Part shown: one piece after another, positions 32,536-40,834 of the stretch | How the letters are laid out: every line of letters begins with the position of its first letter | How positions within the stretch are numbered: position 1 is the first letter of the stretch | From: Saccharothrix luteola | GTDB lineage: Bacteria; Actinomycetota; Actinomycetes; Mycobacteriales; Pseudonocardiaceae | NCBI RefSeq assembly: GCF_020859565.1 | Contig: NZ_JAJHUO010000033.1 | Span: forward strand, 1-64,000 | Length of the DNA stretch: 64,000 nucleotides | Reading direction: 5' to 3' | Notes under the pieces: generated by a model | Databases searched by the model: none | Told to the model about the DNA's origin: nothing | The model's input: only the letters and a program-made list of their open reading frames with translations | Position numbers and translations under genes: made by a program

Positions 32536-33007
32536 GATGGTGGTCACTGCGGTGGCGTGATCACTCGGGTGGCTTGGTCGTAATCTGGATCTGTTGGCAC
32601 CCTGGGAGGTTCGAGCGCCAACGGTGCCGAGGAAGACCGTACGAACGCCACCGTCCCGGTGTCAACAGCCTCACCGAAAGTTTTCGCTCCGGTGCGAGGG
32701 GCATCCGGCCGCCGCGCCCGGGTGGGATCACGGCTCGCCCCGCGTCTCGGAAGGTCATCCTCGGGTGGGTCGCCCTCGGGCCGGCGGCGTCCTGGCGATC
32801 CACTGCGAGTGACGTGGTCGGGGCCTGCGGCACTCCGGATCAACCGGTCGGTGCGGCGCGGTCGCTGCGCCCGGCAGTGCGGTCGCGGGGCGTGACGGAG
32901 AGGTTCCGTCCATTGAGGAGGGTTACGCTCTTTCTCTTTCCCAACCTTCACTTGAGGGCTGATAGCGTCTCAATGCGATGCCGTGCCCGTCTGATTCGGA
33001 GGCGCTC

Positions 33008-34288
33008 GTGAGGATGGCCGTCGGGAATGTCAGTCGCGGCGCGGTGATTCTTCGGTTGGCACGAGTTCTGGTCGTCGTCGGTGGCCGTTCGTTGTTGTTG
33101 GCTCGGTTGGCGGTGACCGGCCGGCTGCGCGGGCACCGGGCCGGGCCCGTGCTGGAGTCGTGGTTGGCGGGCACGGTGGTCGAGCTGGGTGCCGCGTTCG
33201 TGAAGGCGGCACAGTTGCTGAGCACGCGGGCGGATCTGCTGCCGCCGAAGGTCTGCCGTGCACTGGCCCGGCTCTATGACGAGGTGCGTCCGGAACCTGC
33301 GTCCTCGTTCGCGGCGCTGCGGGGGTTGGCCGGAACGCCTGCGACGCTTGTCGGGTCGGGCAGCATTGCCTGCGTCTACCGGGTTCGGGTCGCCGGTGGC
33401 CGGGACGTCGCGGTCAAGGTGCGTCGACCGGACGTGGTGCGGTCGTTGCCGCTGGACCTGGCTGTGCTGGAGCGTGTCGCCGGGGTGTTGGCTCGGCTGC
33501 CAGTGCTGCGCGGTGCACCGGTCGTGGACATCGCCCGGCAGCTCACCGAAGGCATCCGGGCGCAGCTCGACCTCACCCGCGAGGCCGAGCTGCTCGACGG
33601 GTTCCGGAGGACCATGGCCCACGTCCCCGGGGTGACCGTCCCGGCGGTCGACCGCGAACTGTCCACAGAGGACGTGGTGGTGATGGGGTTCGTCGACGAC
33701 CTGGTTCGCTTCCGGCCCGATGAGCTCTCGGAGGCCAACCGGCGGCGTGCCGTGGTGACCGCGCTGCGTGCGGTGTACCGGATGCTGTTCCTCGACGGTG
33801 TGGTCCATTGCGACCTGCACCCCGGGAACCTGTACTTCCGGGAGGACGGCTCGATCGTGATCCTGGATGCCGGGTTCACCGTGCGGCTGTCGGACTCGGC
33901 GCGGGAGAAGTTCGCGGCGTTCTTCTACTGCATGGGTCGTGGCGACGGGCCGGCGTGCGCGGACATCGTGGCCTCGACGGCCACGACCGTGCCGGGCGCG
34001 GACCCGGACGGCTTCCGCGCCGAACTGGTGGCCCTGGTGGAGGCGAGCGTGGGCCGGAGGGCGGGGGAGTTCGACCTCATCTCCTTCGCCACCACGCTGT
34101 TCGACGTGCAGCGGCGGCACGGTTTCTACGCCGACCCGCAGTTCGTGTTCCCGATCCTGTCGTTGCTGGTGCTGGAGGGCACCGTGCGCGAGTTCTACCC
34201 TGAGGTCGACTTCCAGCGGGAGGCCAAGCCCCTGCTGGTCGCCGCGTTGTTCGAGCGTGCGATGGCACGCGGCGGCGCATCGCGATGA
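33008..34288 (+). CDS. ABC1/UbiB (AarF)-family atypical kinase
   Basis: A 426-aa UbiB-family protein. Visible landmarks are the KxGQ-region AAFVKAAQLLSTRADLLP, the alanine-rich-loop region VGSGSIACVYRV, the lysine in GRDVAVKVRRP, catalytic loop VVHCDLHPGNLYF, and VILDAGFTVRLS (DFG-like D). The usual G of KxGQ is replaced (KAAQ) and the A-rich loop AAASIAQV reads GSGSIACV. These signature elements normally restrain kinase activity, so it may behave differently. The family supports ubiquinone and other isoprenoid-lipid pathways. GTG 33008 has GGAGG 5 bp upstream; ATG 32978 is possible. It converges on the KFPPK gene. Confidence 0.82.
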   Translation: MRMAVGNVSRGAVILRLARVLVVVGGRSLLLARLAVTGRLRGHRAGPVLESWLAGTVVELGAAFVKAAQLLSTRADLLPPKVCRALARLYDEVRPEPASSFAALRGLAGTPATLVGSGSIACVYRVRVAGGRDVAVKVRRPDVVRSLPLDLAVLERVAGVLARLPVLRGAPVVDIARQLTEGIRAQLDLTREAELLDGFRRTMAHVPGVTVPAVDRELSTEDVVVMGFVDDLVRFRPDELSEANRRRAVVTALRAVYRMLFLDGVVHCDLHPGNLYFREDGSIVILDAGFTVRLSDSAREKFAAFFYCMGRGDGPACADIVASTATTVPGADPDGFRAELVALVEASVGRRAGEFDLISFATTLFDVQRRHGFYADPQFVFPILSLLVLEGTVREFYPEVDFQREAKPLLVAALFERAMARGGASR

Positions 34289-34312
34289 GGCTGCTGCAGG
34301 AGATCCACGGCG

Positions 34313-34885
34313 TCAGAGCGTGCCGACCTTCACCGGGAACTGGTCGATCCGCACGATCGTGGTGTCCGGGTTGTCCGGCAGCACCAGCTCCATCGGAGTC
34401 GTCAGCTTGTAGATGTCGCCCTTCGGCGGGAACTTCGTGAGCTTGCTGGTCAACTGCACGGGATTCTTCGTGGACAGCACCAGCGGCTCGGAGGGAACGG
34501 TCGCCTGGATCCCCGCGTTCCGCAGCACCGCTCCGGGGTTGTCGATGGTCATGGTGAAGCTCAGCACCATGAGTTGCTCGAACTTCGGCGGGAACTTCGA
34601 GATCAGTCGCAACACGCTCTTCGCGTCGATGTCGAGGTCGTTCTGCTCGATCGTGACCGTGGTGGCGTCTTCGGTGCCGTTCGCGGGCAGTTCGGCACTG
34701 ATCTTGTGGCCGACCACTCGCAGTCGTACCGAGTTGAGCGGTTCGTTGGGGTTGACCTCGACCCGGATCTTGATGCCGCCCTTGAAGTCGAGGGTGAACA
34801 GGCTGGTGCCGATCGTCATCGGGGTGTTGAGGGCCAGGCAACTGCACGGGATCTCGACACCGATCTTGGGCAACAGGTTCAACAT
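34313..34885 (-). CDS. Unknown beta-rich protein with two KFPPK motifs
   Basis: 190 aa, ATG 34885, not recognised. It has no signal peptide; the composition is mostly alternating beta strands. Two similar segments occur in the second half: SKFPPKFEQLMVLSFTMTID (about residue 95) and TKFPPKGDIYKLTTPMELVL (about 150), suggesting an internal duplication. The N-terminus carries a CSC cysteine pair. It lies downstream of the prenyl-synthase operon, separated by a strong terminator and a 205-bp spacer, so it probably has its own promoter. A lipid- or partner-binding role is only a guess from context. Confidence 0.6.
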   Translation of the reverse strand: MLNLLPKIGVEIPCSCLALNTPMTIGTSLFTLDFKGGIKIRVEVNPNEPLNSVRLRVVGHKISAELPANGTEDATTVTIEQNDLDIDAKSVLRLISKFPPKFEQLMVLSFTMTIDNPGAVLRNAGIQATVPSEPLVLSTKNPVQLTSKLTKFPPKGDIYKLTTPMELVLPDNPDTTIVRIDQFPVKVGTL

Positions 34886-35090
34886 CAGGTCCTCCGTGAT
34901 CTCGTCACTGCGACGAGCTGAATCTAGGTCAGATCGGTTGTGCCGGCTGGGTCCGCGACGAGGTCGACTAGATCGTGTCAGCCGACGTGACGTGCAGTGG
35001 CCATGGCGGCGGCAAGCATCGTTCGGCTGGAGGTTCCCGCACCCGTCCGGGCGTGTGGAACCTGCGAAGCCGCTGCGACCGTGTGCGAGT

Positions 35091-35131
35091 GCGTTCCCGT
35101 GCGGAGCCGGATCGGATCCGCACGGGAACGC
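35091..35131 (-). terminator. Terminator of the prenyl-synthase operon
   Basis: A perfect 15-bp inverted repeat (arms GCGTTCCCGTGCGGA and TCCGCACGGGAACGC, 11-nt loop) starts 4 bp after the stop of the 905-aa gene. Confidence 0.75.
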
Positions 35132-35135
35132 CGGC

Positions 35136-37853
35136 TCAGCGGTTGCAGCGGGAGGGTTCGTCCTTGTCCATGACCTCGGCGTGCAGGGCGAGCTCGCGGG
35201 CGTTGCCGATCTTGGCCTTGCCGTCGCCGTGCAGTCCCGTCGTGGCGTTCTCGTTCGCGGTGAGGCCGAGGACGTAGGTCAGGTACATCCCCTTGGACGC
35301 CTTGAGCGGGGGTGTGCCGGTGATCCTCAGGATGGTGCCGGGCTTGTTGATCTTGCTCTGGATGTCGCCCTGGCTGCCCTGGGTGGTCTGGCCGCCGCTG
35401 TAGTAGGAGTACGAGACGAAGCCGTTCCAGCGGCACCCGGACGGTGCGTTGAACTGCTGGGCGAAGCTGCTCAGGGCTTGGCCGGTGTCCTGCTCGAAGC
35501 CGACGGTGACGGCCATGAACCCGGTCTCGCCCTGCTTGACCTCCAGCAGGGCCGGTTGGACGACGGGCAGCGCGGTGTCGTTGTTGGTGAACGTCTGCGG
35601 CTTAGCCGGGTCCTGCACGGTGGCCGTCAGGCGCAGCGGTCGTGAGTCGGCGATGACCGCTCGGCCGTCGGTGTGTCGGCCGGGCTGGGCGTCCGCCTTC
35701 GCCCTGATGCCCACGGTGTAGGTGAGCACGTAGCCCTCGTCGGCCCGGAAGCGCTGGAGCCCGGTCAACCGCAGGCGCCGGCCGTCGTCCTCCAGGGAGG
35801 GTGTCAGCGTCGTCTCCCCACTGCCCTGGCTCTGGCCATGCGCGTCGTAGTAGGTGAACATGATCGTGCCGGTCCACTCGAACCCGGTCGGCGCGTCGAA
35901 GACGAGTTCGGCGTGCGCCGGGTCGACCGGGTTGCCGTCCGGGTTCTCGACGCTGATGGCGATGTGCCCCTCGGCGCCCGGTGTGAGCGAGACCGCCGCG
36001 TGCTGGCAGACCTTCAGGTCGTCCTCCGGGACGTGCTCGGTCAGCCGGGTGGCGTGCGCGTCGGACCTGTCGGGCGAGGTGTTGCTGTACTCCGCCGACC
36101 CGACCTCCGCCGCGCACGTGACGGTGCCGGTGGCCGCGCGGTCGACGGTGCCGGTGACGGTGATCGTCGCCGTGCCGCCGACCGGCAGGTCGAGCGGTTG
36201 CCGGAACGTGCCGCCGTCGACGCTGCCCGTACCCGTGGCCGACGCGCCGCCGGCCGCCTGGCGCACAGCCATGTCCACACTGGACAGCGCCGGGTCGAGC
36301 GTGCCGATCACCACGGCGTCGGGGACGTCGTTCGGGCCGTCGTTGCGGGCGGTGACGGTGAAGCTGATCCGGCTGCCTGCCGGGGCCTCGGCGGCCCCGT
36401 CGACGGCCACCGGCACGGCGGCGGGCAGGGCGACGACGAGGTTGCGCAGGCAGTGCCGGGAGATCTCCCCGCCGGTGCTCGCGGACAGGCCGAGCTTGAA
36501 CGTCTCCGGCATCGGCGCCTGGCCCCGGGCGAGCTTGAGGTCGACACCGTCGAACACCGTCGTGGTCGTGTCGCCACGGGTCACGTGCACCGTCACCACG
36601 GCGTCGGTGATCAGCACCTGGACGTGCGCCCGGTCCGTCCAGACCGCGTCCAGGCCACCGGGGGCGGCGACACCGGTGATGTAGTCGAACCCGTCGGCGC
36701 GGTCACCCGAGCCGCGCAGCACGATGTGGTTCGGCTTGGCGATGTCCTCGGTGCACGGCCCGGCCAAGCTCCCGGAGAAGTTCCCGTACTTGTCGAAGCC
36801 CAAGCCGAGCCACCCCTTGGTGACGCCGTTGCCGTTGCCGTCCGGACCGCGGCTGTACCCGAGACCGGCGCCGTAGCCGCCGACGTCGGTGTCGTGGGCG
36901 CCGTCGACGAGGTAGACGGCGAAACCGTCGCCGTTCCCGCCCGCGCAGTAGAAGTCGAAGTCGACGGCGACACCGGCCGTGGACGCGAACGGGATGTTCA
37001 GCAACGCCGTTCCCGCCTTGTTGTGCTCGGCCGGAGTCAGCTGCAGGCCGTCGTCACCCACGAGGGTGGCGTCGCCGCGCAACGTCCAATCGTGCTCCAG
37101 GTCTTCGACCCGGGTCACCCGGAAAGTCTCCTCGATCGGGAAAACGGCGAGCGAGGGCGGGCTCGCGGTGGGCTCGCTCCTGGCGGTCGGACTTCCGTCG
37201 GTGTGGGTCTCGTCTTCCTGGCCGGCTTCCTCCGGAGCCGGAGCCGGAGCCCGGTCTTCGGCTTCGGCCAGGTGGGGCAGGCGTGCGCCGATGAGGTCGA
37301 ACAGGCCGAGCACGACGTCCCCGTAGAGGTAGAAGCCGCTTTGCAGGGGTGGCAGCGAGTCGTCGTCGGTACCACGATCGGTGTCGGGTGGGCCCGGCGG
37401 GGCGATCAGCCCGGTCAGGCCGCGCACCACCCCGTGCAGGGTCGACTGCGCGGTGGCGGTCAACCACCGGACCTGCGGGTTGGCCGTGATCTGCCGGATC
37501 GGTCGGGGCGCGTGGGTGTCGATCGCGGCGACGGTGGCGTCCACCCAGCGCACCGGCAGGTCCAGCAGTCCACCGAGGGTCGCGCGGGTCATGATCGGCG
37601 GCGGCTCGCCGTCGATCATGAAATCCTCCCATTCGAGCAAGTCGAACAGGAACTGGCCGCCCTTGTAGAACGGCCAGGGCGCCAGGGCGTCGAGGATCTG
37701 CCGGGCGCGCTCCGGCTCGTCCTGCCGGATCGCGGCGCCGCGGCGGGCCAGCGTGCACAACACCTCGCGCAGCCGGGCGTTGATCCCGCCGGCGAAGCTC
37801 AAGGCGGTCCGGTCACCGTCGCGCAGGGCCGAGTCGTCGGTGCGGCCCGTCAC
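35136..37853 (-). CDS. Large lectin-like/Ig-repeat protein of unknown function
   Basis: 905 aa, GTG 37853 overlapping the prenyl-synthase stop by 4 bp (GTGA). Layout: an unknown helical N-terminal region (1-200, no signal peptide) and a charged low-complexity linker (about 200-235). Then comes an L-type-lectin-like domain (about 240-480; DFDFYCAGGNGDGFAVYLVD, GLGYSRGPDGNGNGV, GLGFDKYGNFSG) and a DUF11-like domain (about 495-600; FTVTARNDGPNDVPDAVVIG). Two related beta domains (about 615-755 and 770-895) end it, each with a WTGTIMFTYYD / WNGFVSYSYYS motif. It could be a surface or particle protein, but no export signal is visible. I do not recognise an orthologous family. Confidence 0.65.
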   Translation of the reverse strand: MTGRTDDSALRDGDRTALSFAGGINARLREVLCTLARRGAAIRQDEPERARQILDALAPWPFYKGGQFLFDLLEWEDFMIDGEPPPIMTRATLGGLLDLPVRWVDATVAAIDTHAPRPIRQITANPQVRWLTATAQSTLHGVVRGLTGLIAPPGPPDTDRGTDDDSLPPLQSGFYLYGDVVLGLFDLIGARLPHLAEAEDRAPAPAPEEAGQEDETHTDGSPTARSEPTASPPSLAVFPIEETFRVTRVEDLEHDWTLRGDATLVGDDGLQLTPAEHNKAGTALLNIPFASTAGVAVDFDFYCAGGNGDGFAVYLVDGAHDTDVGGYGAGLGYSRGPDGNGNGVTKGWLGLGFDKYGNFSGSLAGPCTEDIAKPNHIVLRGSGDRADGFDYITGVAAPGGLDAVWTDRAHVQVLITDAVVTVHVTRGDTTTTVFDGVDLKLARGQAPMPETFKLGLSASTGGEISRHCLRNLVVALPAAVPVAVDGAAEAPAGSRISFTVTARNDGPNDVPDAVVIGTLDPALSSVDMAVRQAAGGASATGTGSVDGGTFRQPLDLPVGGTATITVTGTVDRAATGTVTCAAEVGSAEYSNTSPDRSDAHATRLTEHVPEDDLKVCQHAAVSLTPGAEGHIAISVENPDGNPVDPAHAELVFDAPTGFEWTGTIMFTYYDAHGQSQGSGETTLTPSLEDDGRRLRLTGLQRFRADEGYVLTYTVGIRAKADAQPGRHTDGRAVIADSRPLRLTATVQDPAKPQTFTNNDTALPVVQPALLEVKQGETGFMAVTVGFEQDTGQALSSFAQQFNAPSGCRWNGFVSYSYYSGGQTTQGSQGDIQSKINKPGTILRITGTPPLKASKGMYLTYVLGLTANENATTGLHGDGKAKIGNARELALHAEVMDKDEPSRCNR

Positions 37854-39511
37854 AGCGGTCGGGTGGTGACGTAGTGGGCGATCTGTCGCAGCACTGCTTT
37901 TCCTTCGTTCTCGGGGATGATGGCGAGGTCGCGCTCGAACCGGGCGATGCCTTCGGCGGCGAGCCGGTCGGCGAGTTCGGTGGCGTACTCGATGGAGCCG
38001 TGCCGCCGCATGGCGGCGAGCAACTCGTCGGCGTTGTCCTGCGACTTGTCGACTCGCCGCTGGTGCAGGAGCTCGCCGAGCCGTTTGCGCTCGCGGTCGC
38101 CCGCGTGGCGGAACAGGTGGATCAACATCACCGTGCGCTTGCCCTCCAGCAGGTCACCCAGGACCTCCTTGCCGTAGAGCGCTTCGTCGCCGACGAGGTT
38201 GAGGATGTCGTCCTGGATCTGGAAGGCGATCCCGATCAGCCGGAACGCCTCGTCGAAGCGGCCCAGCACCGCCGGGTCGGTGACGCCGGCGCAGACCGCG
38301 CCCATCCGGCACGGCGTGATGCACGTGTACCAGCCGGTCTTCTTGGTGCTCATGGTGAAGTAGTCCTCGTCCCGGGACGGCACCACGCGGCGGTGGATCC
38401 ACCCCAGTTCCATGGCCTGGCCCTCGATGGACTCGCGGCACATGTGCATGACTTCCTGGATGAGCCCCAGCGTCCGGGCCAGCCCGAGCGTCTCGAGGTT
38501 CGCCAGCACGGCGTCCACCGCGAGCAGATTGAGCCCGTCGCCGGTGTTGACCGCCAGCCCGTTGCCGAACTCGGTGTTCATCGTGGGCAGGCCGCGGCGG
38601 TGGGTGGATTCGTCGGCGATGTCGTCGTGCACGAGGAAGCCGTTGTGGAACAGCTCCAGCGCGGCGGCGGCCCGCACCGCGTTCTCGGGTTTCTCGCCGA
38701 ACGCCGCGCAGGCGGCGAAGACCAACGTCGGCCGCAGGCCCTTGCCCTGGCGCGCGGGGTAGGACCGCATCAGGTCGTACAGGTCCTCTTTCGGCTCGCG
38801 GTCCGGCAGCAGCAGGTCGATCTCCTGGTTGGCCCGCGCGCGGCAGGCGCGCATGGTCTGCACCAGGTCGGCGTCGCGGACCGGCAGCACCTCCCACCAG
38901 CCGGTGCTGCGGCGGCCGTCCCAGATCAGCCTGGGTGCGGCGTTCGCGGTGCCGCCGATGGTGGTGTGCTCGCCCGGTTCGAGGGGTTGGCGGTCGGCGA
39001 GGAAGTCCACGGCGTGCCAGCCGGTCGGCACGTCGCCGTGCGGGGAGAAGCGTGGCGCCGTGCCGCCGGTGATCGTGCCCCACAGCCGGGGCGCCCGTTC
39101 GCGGTAGTCCCGCCACAGCTGTTGCACGAACCGCAGCCCGGAGGCGCGTTGGGACAGCAGCACGAACGCGCGCCACACCGCCAGCACCCGGTCGCGCGGC
39201 CCGCGCACGTCCAGGCTTTGGGGGAGCACCTGCTCCACCGGTGGCCGCTGGGCGTCGAAGACCAGGTTCATCGCCCGGTCGTCGAACGCCACCTCGACGT
39301 CCGGTTCGCCGACCAGGTCGGGTTCGACCAGCAGGCGGCTGTAGCGGGCGGTCATGGTCGCCCGGCTGCCGTCGTGGAAGTGCAGGCCCAGCCGGATCTC
39401 CCGCAGCTCCTCGGCGGCGGCGGCCACGATGGCGGGGGCGCGTTCCGACAACGCGGTCACGGTCTCGGTGAGCAGCCGCGCCCCGGTGTACGACGCGGTC
39501 TCAGTCGTCAC
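37850..39511 (-). CDS. Polyprenyl diphosphate synthase fused to SCP2-like N-terminal region
   Basis: 553 aa. Residues about 250-545 are a trans-isoprenyl diphosphate synthase. GKGLRP binds IPP; the first Asp-rich motif is HDDIADES (DDxxD present); the second is FQIQDDILNLVGD, where the last acidic position of DDxxD is Asn; KTGWYT gives the conserved Lys-Thr. Length class suggests a C15-C25 product. Residues about 25-115 resemble an SCP2 sterol-carrier fold (VEVAFDDRAMNLVFDA, then SLDVRGPRDRVLAVWRAF). Residues 115-245 are unrecognised. Such a fusion is unusual; the normal enzyme is about 300-350 aa. It overlaps the upstream gene by 11 bp and the downstream gene by 4 bp. Confidence 0.8.
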   Translation of the reverse strand: MTTETASYTGARLLTETVTALSERAPAIVAAAAEELREIRLGLHFHDGSRATMTARYSRLLVEPDLVGEPDVEVAFDDRAMNLVFDAQRPPVEQVLPQSLDVRGPRDRVLAVWRAFVLLSQRASGLRFVQQLWRDYRERAPRLWGTITGGTAPRFSPHGDVPTGWHAVDFLADRQPLEPGEHTTIGGTANAAPRLIWDGRRSTGWWEVLPVRDADLVQTMRACRARANQEIDLLLPDREPKEDLYDLMRSYPARQGKGLRPTLVFAACAAFGEKPENAVRAAAALELFHNGFLVHDDIADESTHRRGLPTMNTEFGNGLAVNTGDGLNLLAVDAVLANLETLGLARTLGLIQEVMHMCRESIEGQAMELGWIHRRVVPSRDEDYFTMSTKKTGWYTCITPCRMGAVCAGVTDPAVLGRFDEAFRLIGIAFQIQDDILNLVGDEALYGKEVLGDLLEGKRTVMLIHLFRHAGDRERKRLGELLHQRRVDKSQDNADELLAAMRRHGSIEYATELADRLAAEGIARFERDLAIIPENEGKAVLRQIAHYVTTRPL

Positions 39512-40526
39512 GGGCGTCTCCGGCGAACTCGACGATGCCCTGCGTCTCGAAGCCGAACTCGCGGCCGGAGAGCACGCCCTCGATCGCGCAGGAGCCGAGC
39601 AGCTCGTGCACGCTGAACGGCTTCAGGCTCGTCTCCGACGGGTTGGCGATCCGGGCGGCGGTGGTGGGTCGGAAGTCGAGGACGAGCCGGTCGTCGCCCA
39701 GCCGCGCGGTGATCAGCAGCCGGCGGGGCACCACCGGGGCGGGTGCGGTGGCCAGGGTGGCCGCCAGCGGCGGAACCAGCACCACCCGGTCGCGGTCGAG
39801 CTCACCGTGCACCGCGACCTCCAGCCGGCGCCGGGGGAAGTGCCGCACCATCCGGCCGTTCCGCCACAACATCACCGAGCCGTTGGCCGCGTCGCGCGGG
39901 TACCGCGGCTGGATGAGGGTGAACACCACCGACCACGGCGGCGGCGCCACCGGGTCGTCGGACAGCGCGTTGGCGAAACCGAAGACCCAGCCGCCCAGCA
40001 CCGGCCAGCTCCACCGGCCGCGGACCCGTTCGTGGTAGCCGACCAGGTCGCAGTGCACGTCACCGTGCGGTGACCGCAGCGTTCCCGTGCCGCGCACGCC
40101 GGGTTCGGACTGCCACCGCAGGAACTGGTCGTGCCCGAACGGGGCGCACTGGGACGTGCACGGCCTGCTGGTGCGGGACAGCCGCAGGTCGACCGCGGGC
40201 CGGCCCGCCACGGCCGCGACCTCGAACGGGCCGGGCGACGCGTGCGGGTGCGGCAACCGGAACGCCGACCACGCGGGATCGGGCGCGACCGCGTTGAACT
40301 GGGTCGACGACCAACCCCGGTCGGGGTCGTACACCAGGAGGATGGCCATCCGCTGCGGCTCCCAGCGGGTGGTCGACCCGTCCGGCGGCGGTTCCGAGCC
40401 GAGGACGGACAGGTTCGAGATCACCGCGTGCGAACCGGTCGACGACAGGAACGCGTAATGCAACCACTGGCGATCGAGCGGATGGCACAACTCCGACTCG
40501 GGAAAAGGGGCTTGCACGCCCAGCAT
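39501..40526 (-). CDS. Lipocalin/CrtC-AttH-like protein (tentative)
   Basis: 341 aa from ATG 40526, which has GAGGAG 6 bp upstream; the open frame continues 54 codons further but without a better start. The pattern resembles the CrtC/AttH two-barrel lipocalin family (carotenoid 1,2-hydratase, some Diels-Alderases): WLHYAFLSSTGSHAVISNLS, a DLVGYHERVRGRWSWPVLGGW core, WSVVFTLIQP, MLWRNGRMVR and an EFGFETQGIVEFAG end. These enzymes add water to, or cyclise, hydrophobic polyenes. It is first in the operon with the prenyl synthase fusion, so it may act on the prenyl product. Fold assignment is by eye only. Confidence 0.5.
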   Translation of the reverse strand: MLGVQAPFPESELCHPLDRQWLHYAFLSSTGSHAVISNLSVLGSEPPPDGSTTRWEPQRMAILLVYDPDRGWSSTQFNAVAPDPAWSAFRLPHPHASPGPFEVAAVAGRPAVDLRLSRTSRPCTSQCAPFGHDQFLRWQSEPGVRGTGTLRSPHGDVHCDLVGYHERVRGRWSWPVLGGWVFGFANALSDDPVAPPPWSVVFTLIQPRYPRDAANGSVMLWRNGRMVRHFPRRRLEVAVHGELDRDRVVLVPPLAATLATAPAPVVPRRLLITARLGDDRLVLDFRPTTAARIANPSETSLKPFSVHELLGSCAIEGVLSGREFGFETQGIVEFAGDARDD

Positions 40527-40834
40527 CCAACGCTCCTCAATAGGGACACCGCAGCAGTCGAATTCATCTCGACATCGCGCGCGAACCGGCCGGGGCACAA
40601 CCTCGTCCAGGCTGCGGATCCGTCCGCGATGACGTCCCGCACCTGGCTGAGCAAGAGATACCGCACTCGGTTGAGTCCGCGCGAGCAACTACCACCTATC
40701 GAGTGTCATGCCCCTGAAAGGGGGAGCAATGCATCCCACCTTCTCGAACGCGGTGGTCACGCGTGATCGTCTCGAACAGGGGATCCTTCAAACGCGGCAC
40801 GGCATCAGCACGTGCAAGGTCCCGTGCGGGGTTC
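40527..40834. other. 308-bp spacer upstream of the prenyl-synthase operon
   Basis: No gene seen. It should carry the promoter of the minus-strand operon and the end of the lipase transcript. A small hairpin CCCCT-GAA-AGGGG (40711-40723) is the only structure noted. GAGGAG just before 40526 is the ribosome site. Confidence 0.45.

Larger units (their letters stand above)
32203..33007. other. 805-bp non-coding region upstream of the lyase and the ABC1-like gene
   Basis: No convincing gene. It holds the divergent promoter regions and three LacI-type palindromes (separate entries). The right end carries GGAGG (32998-33002) for the ABC1-like gene. The remaining 450 bp, 32540-32990, show no feature I recognise. 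Confidence 0.5.

Noticed and set aside
40527..40688. N-terminal extension of the lipocalin-like protein beyond ATG 40526
   Set aside because: The extra 54 codons have a poorer start and no ribosome site, whereas GAGGAG is correctly spaced for ATG 40526.
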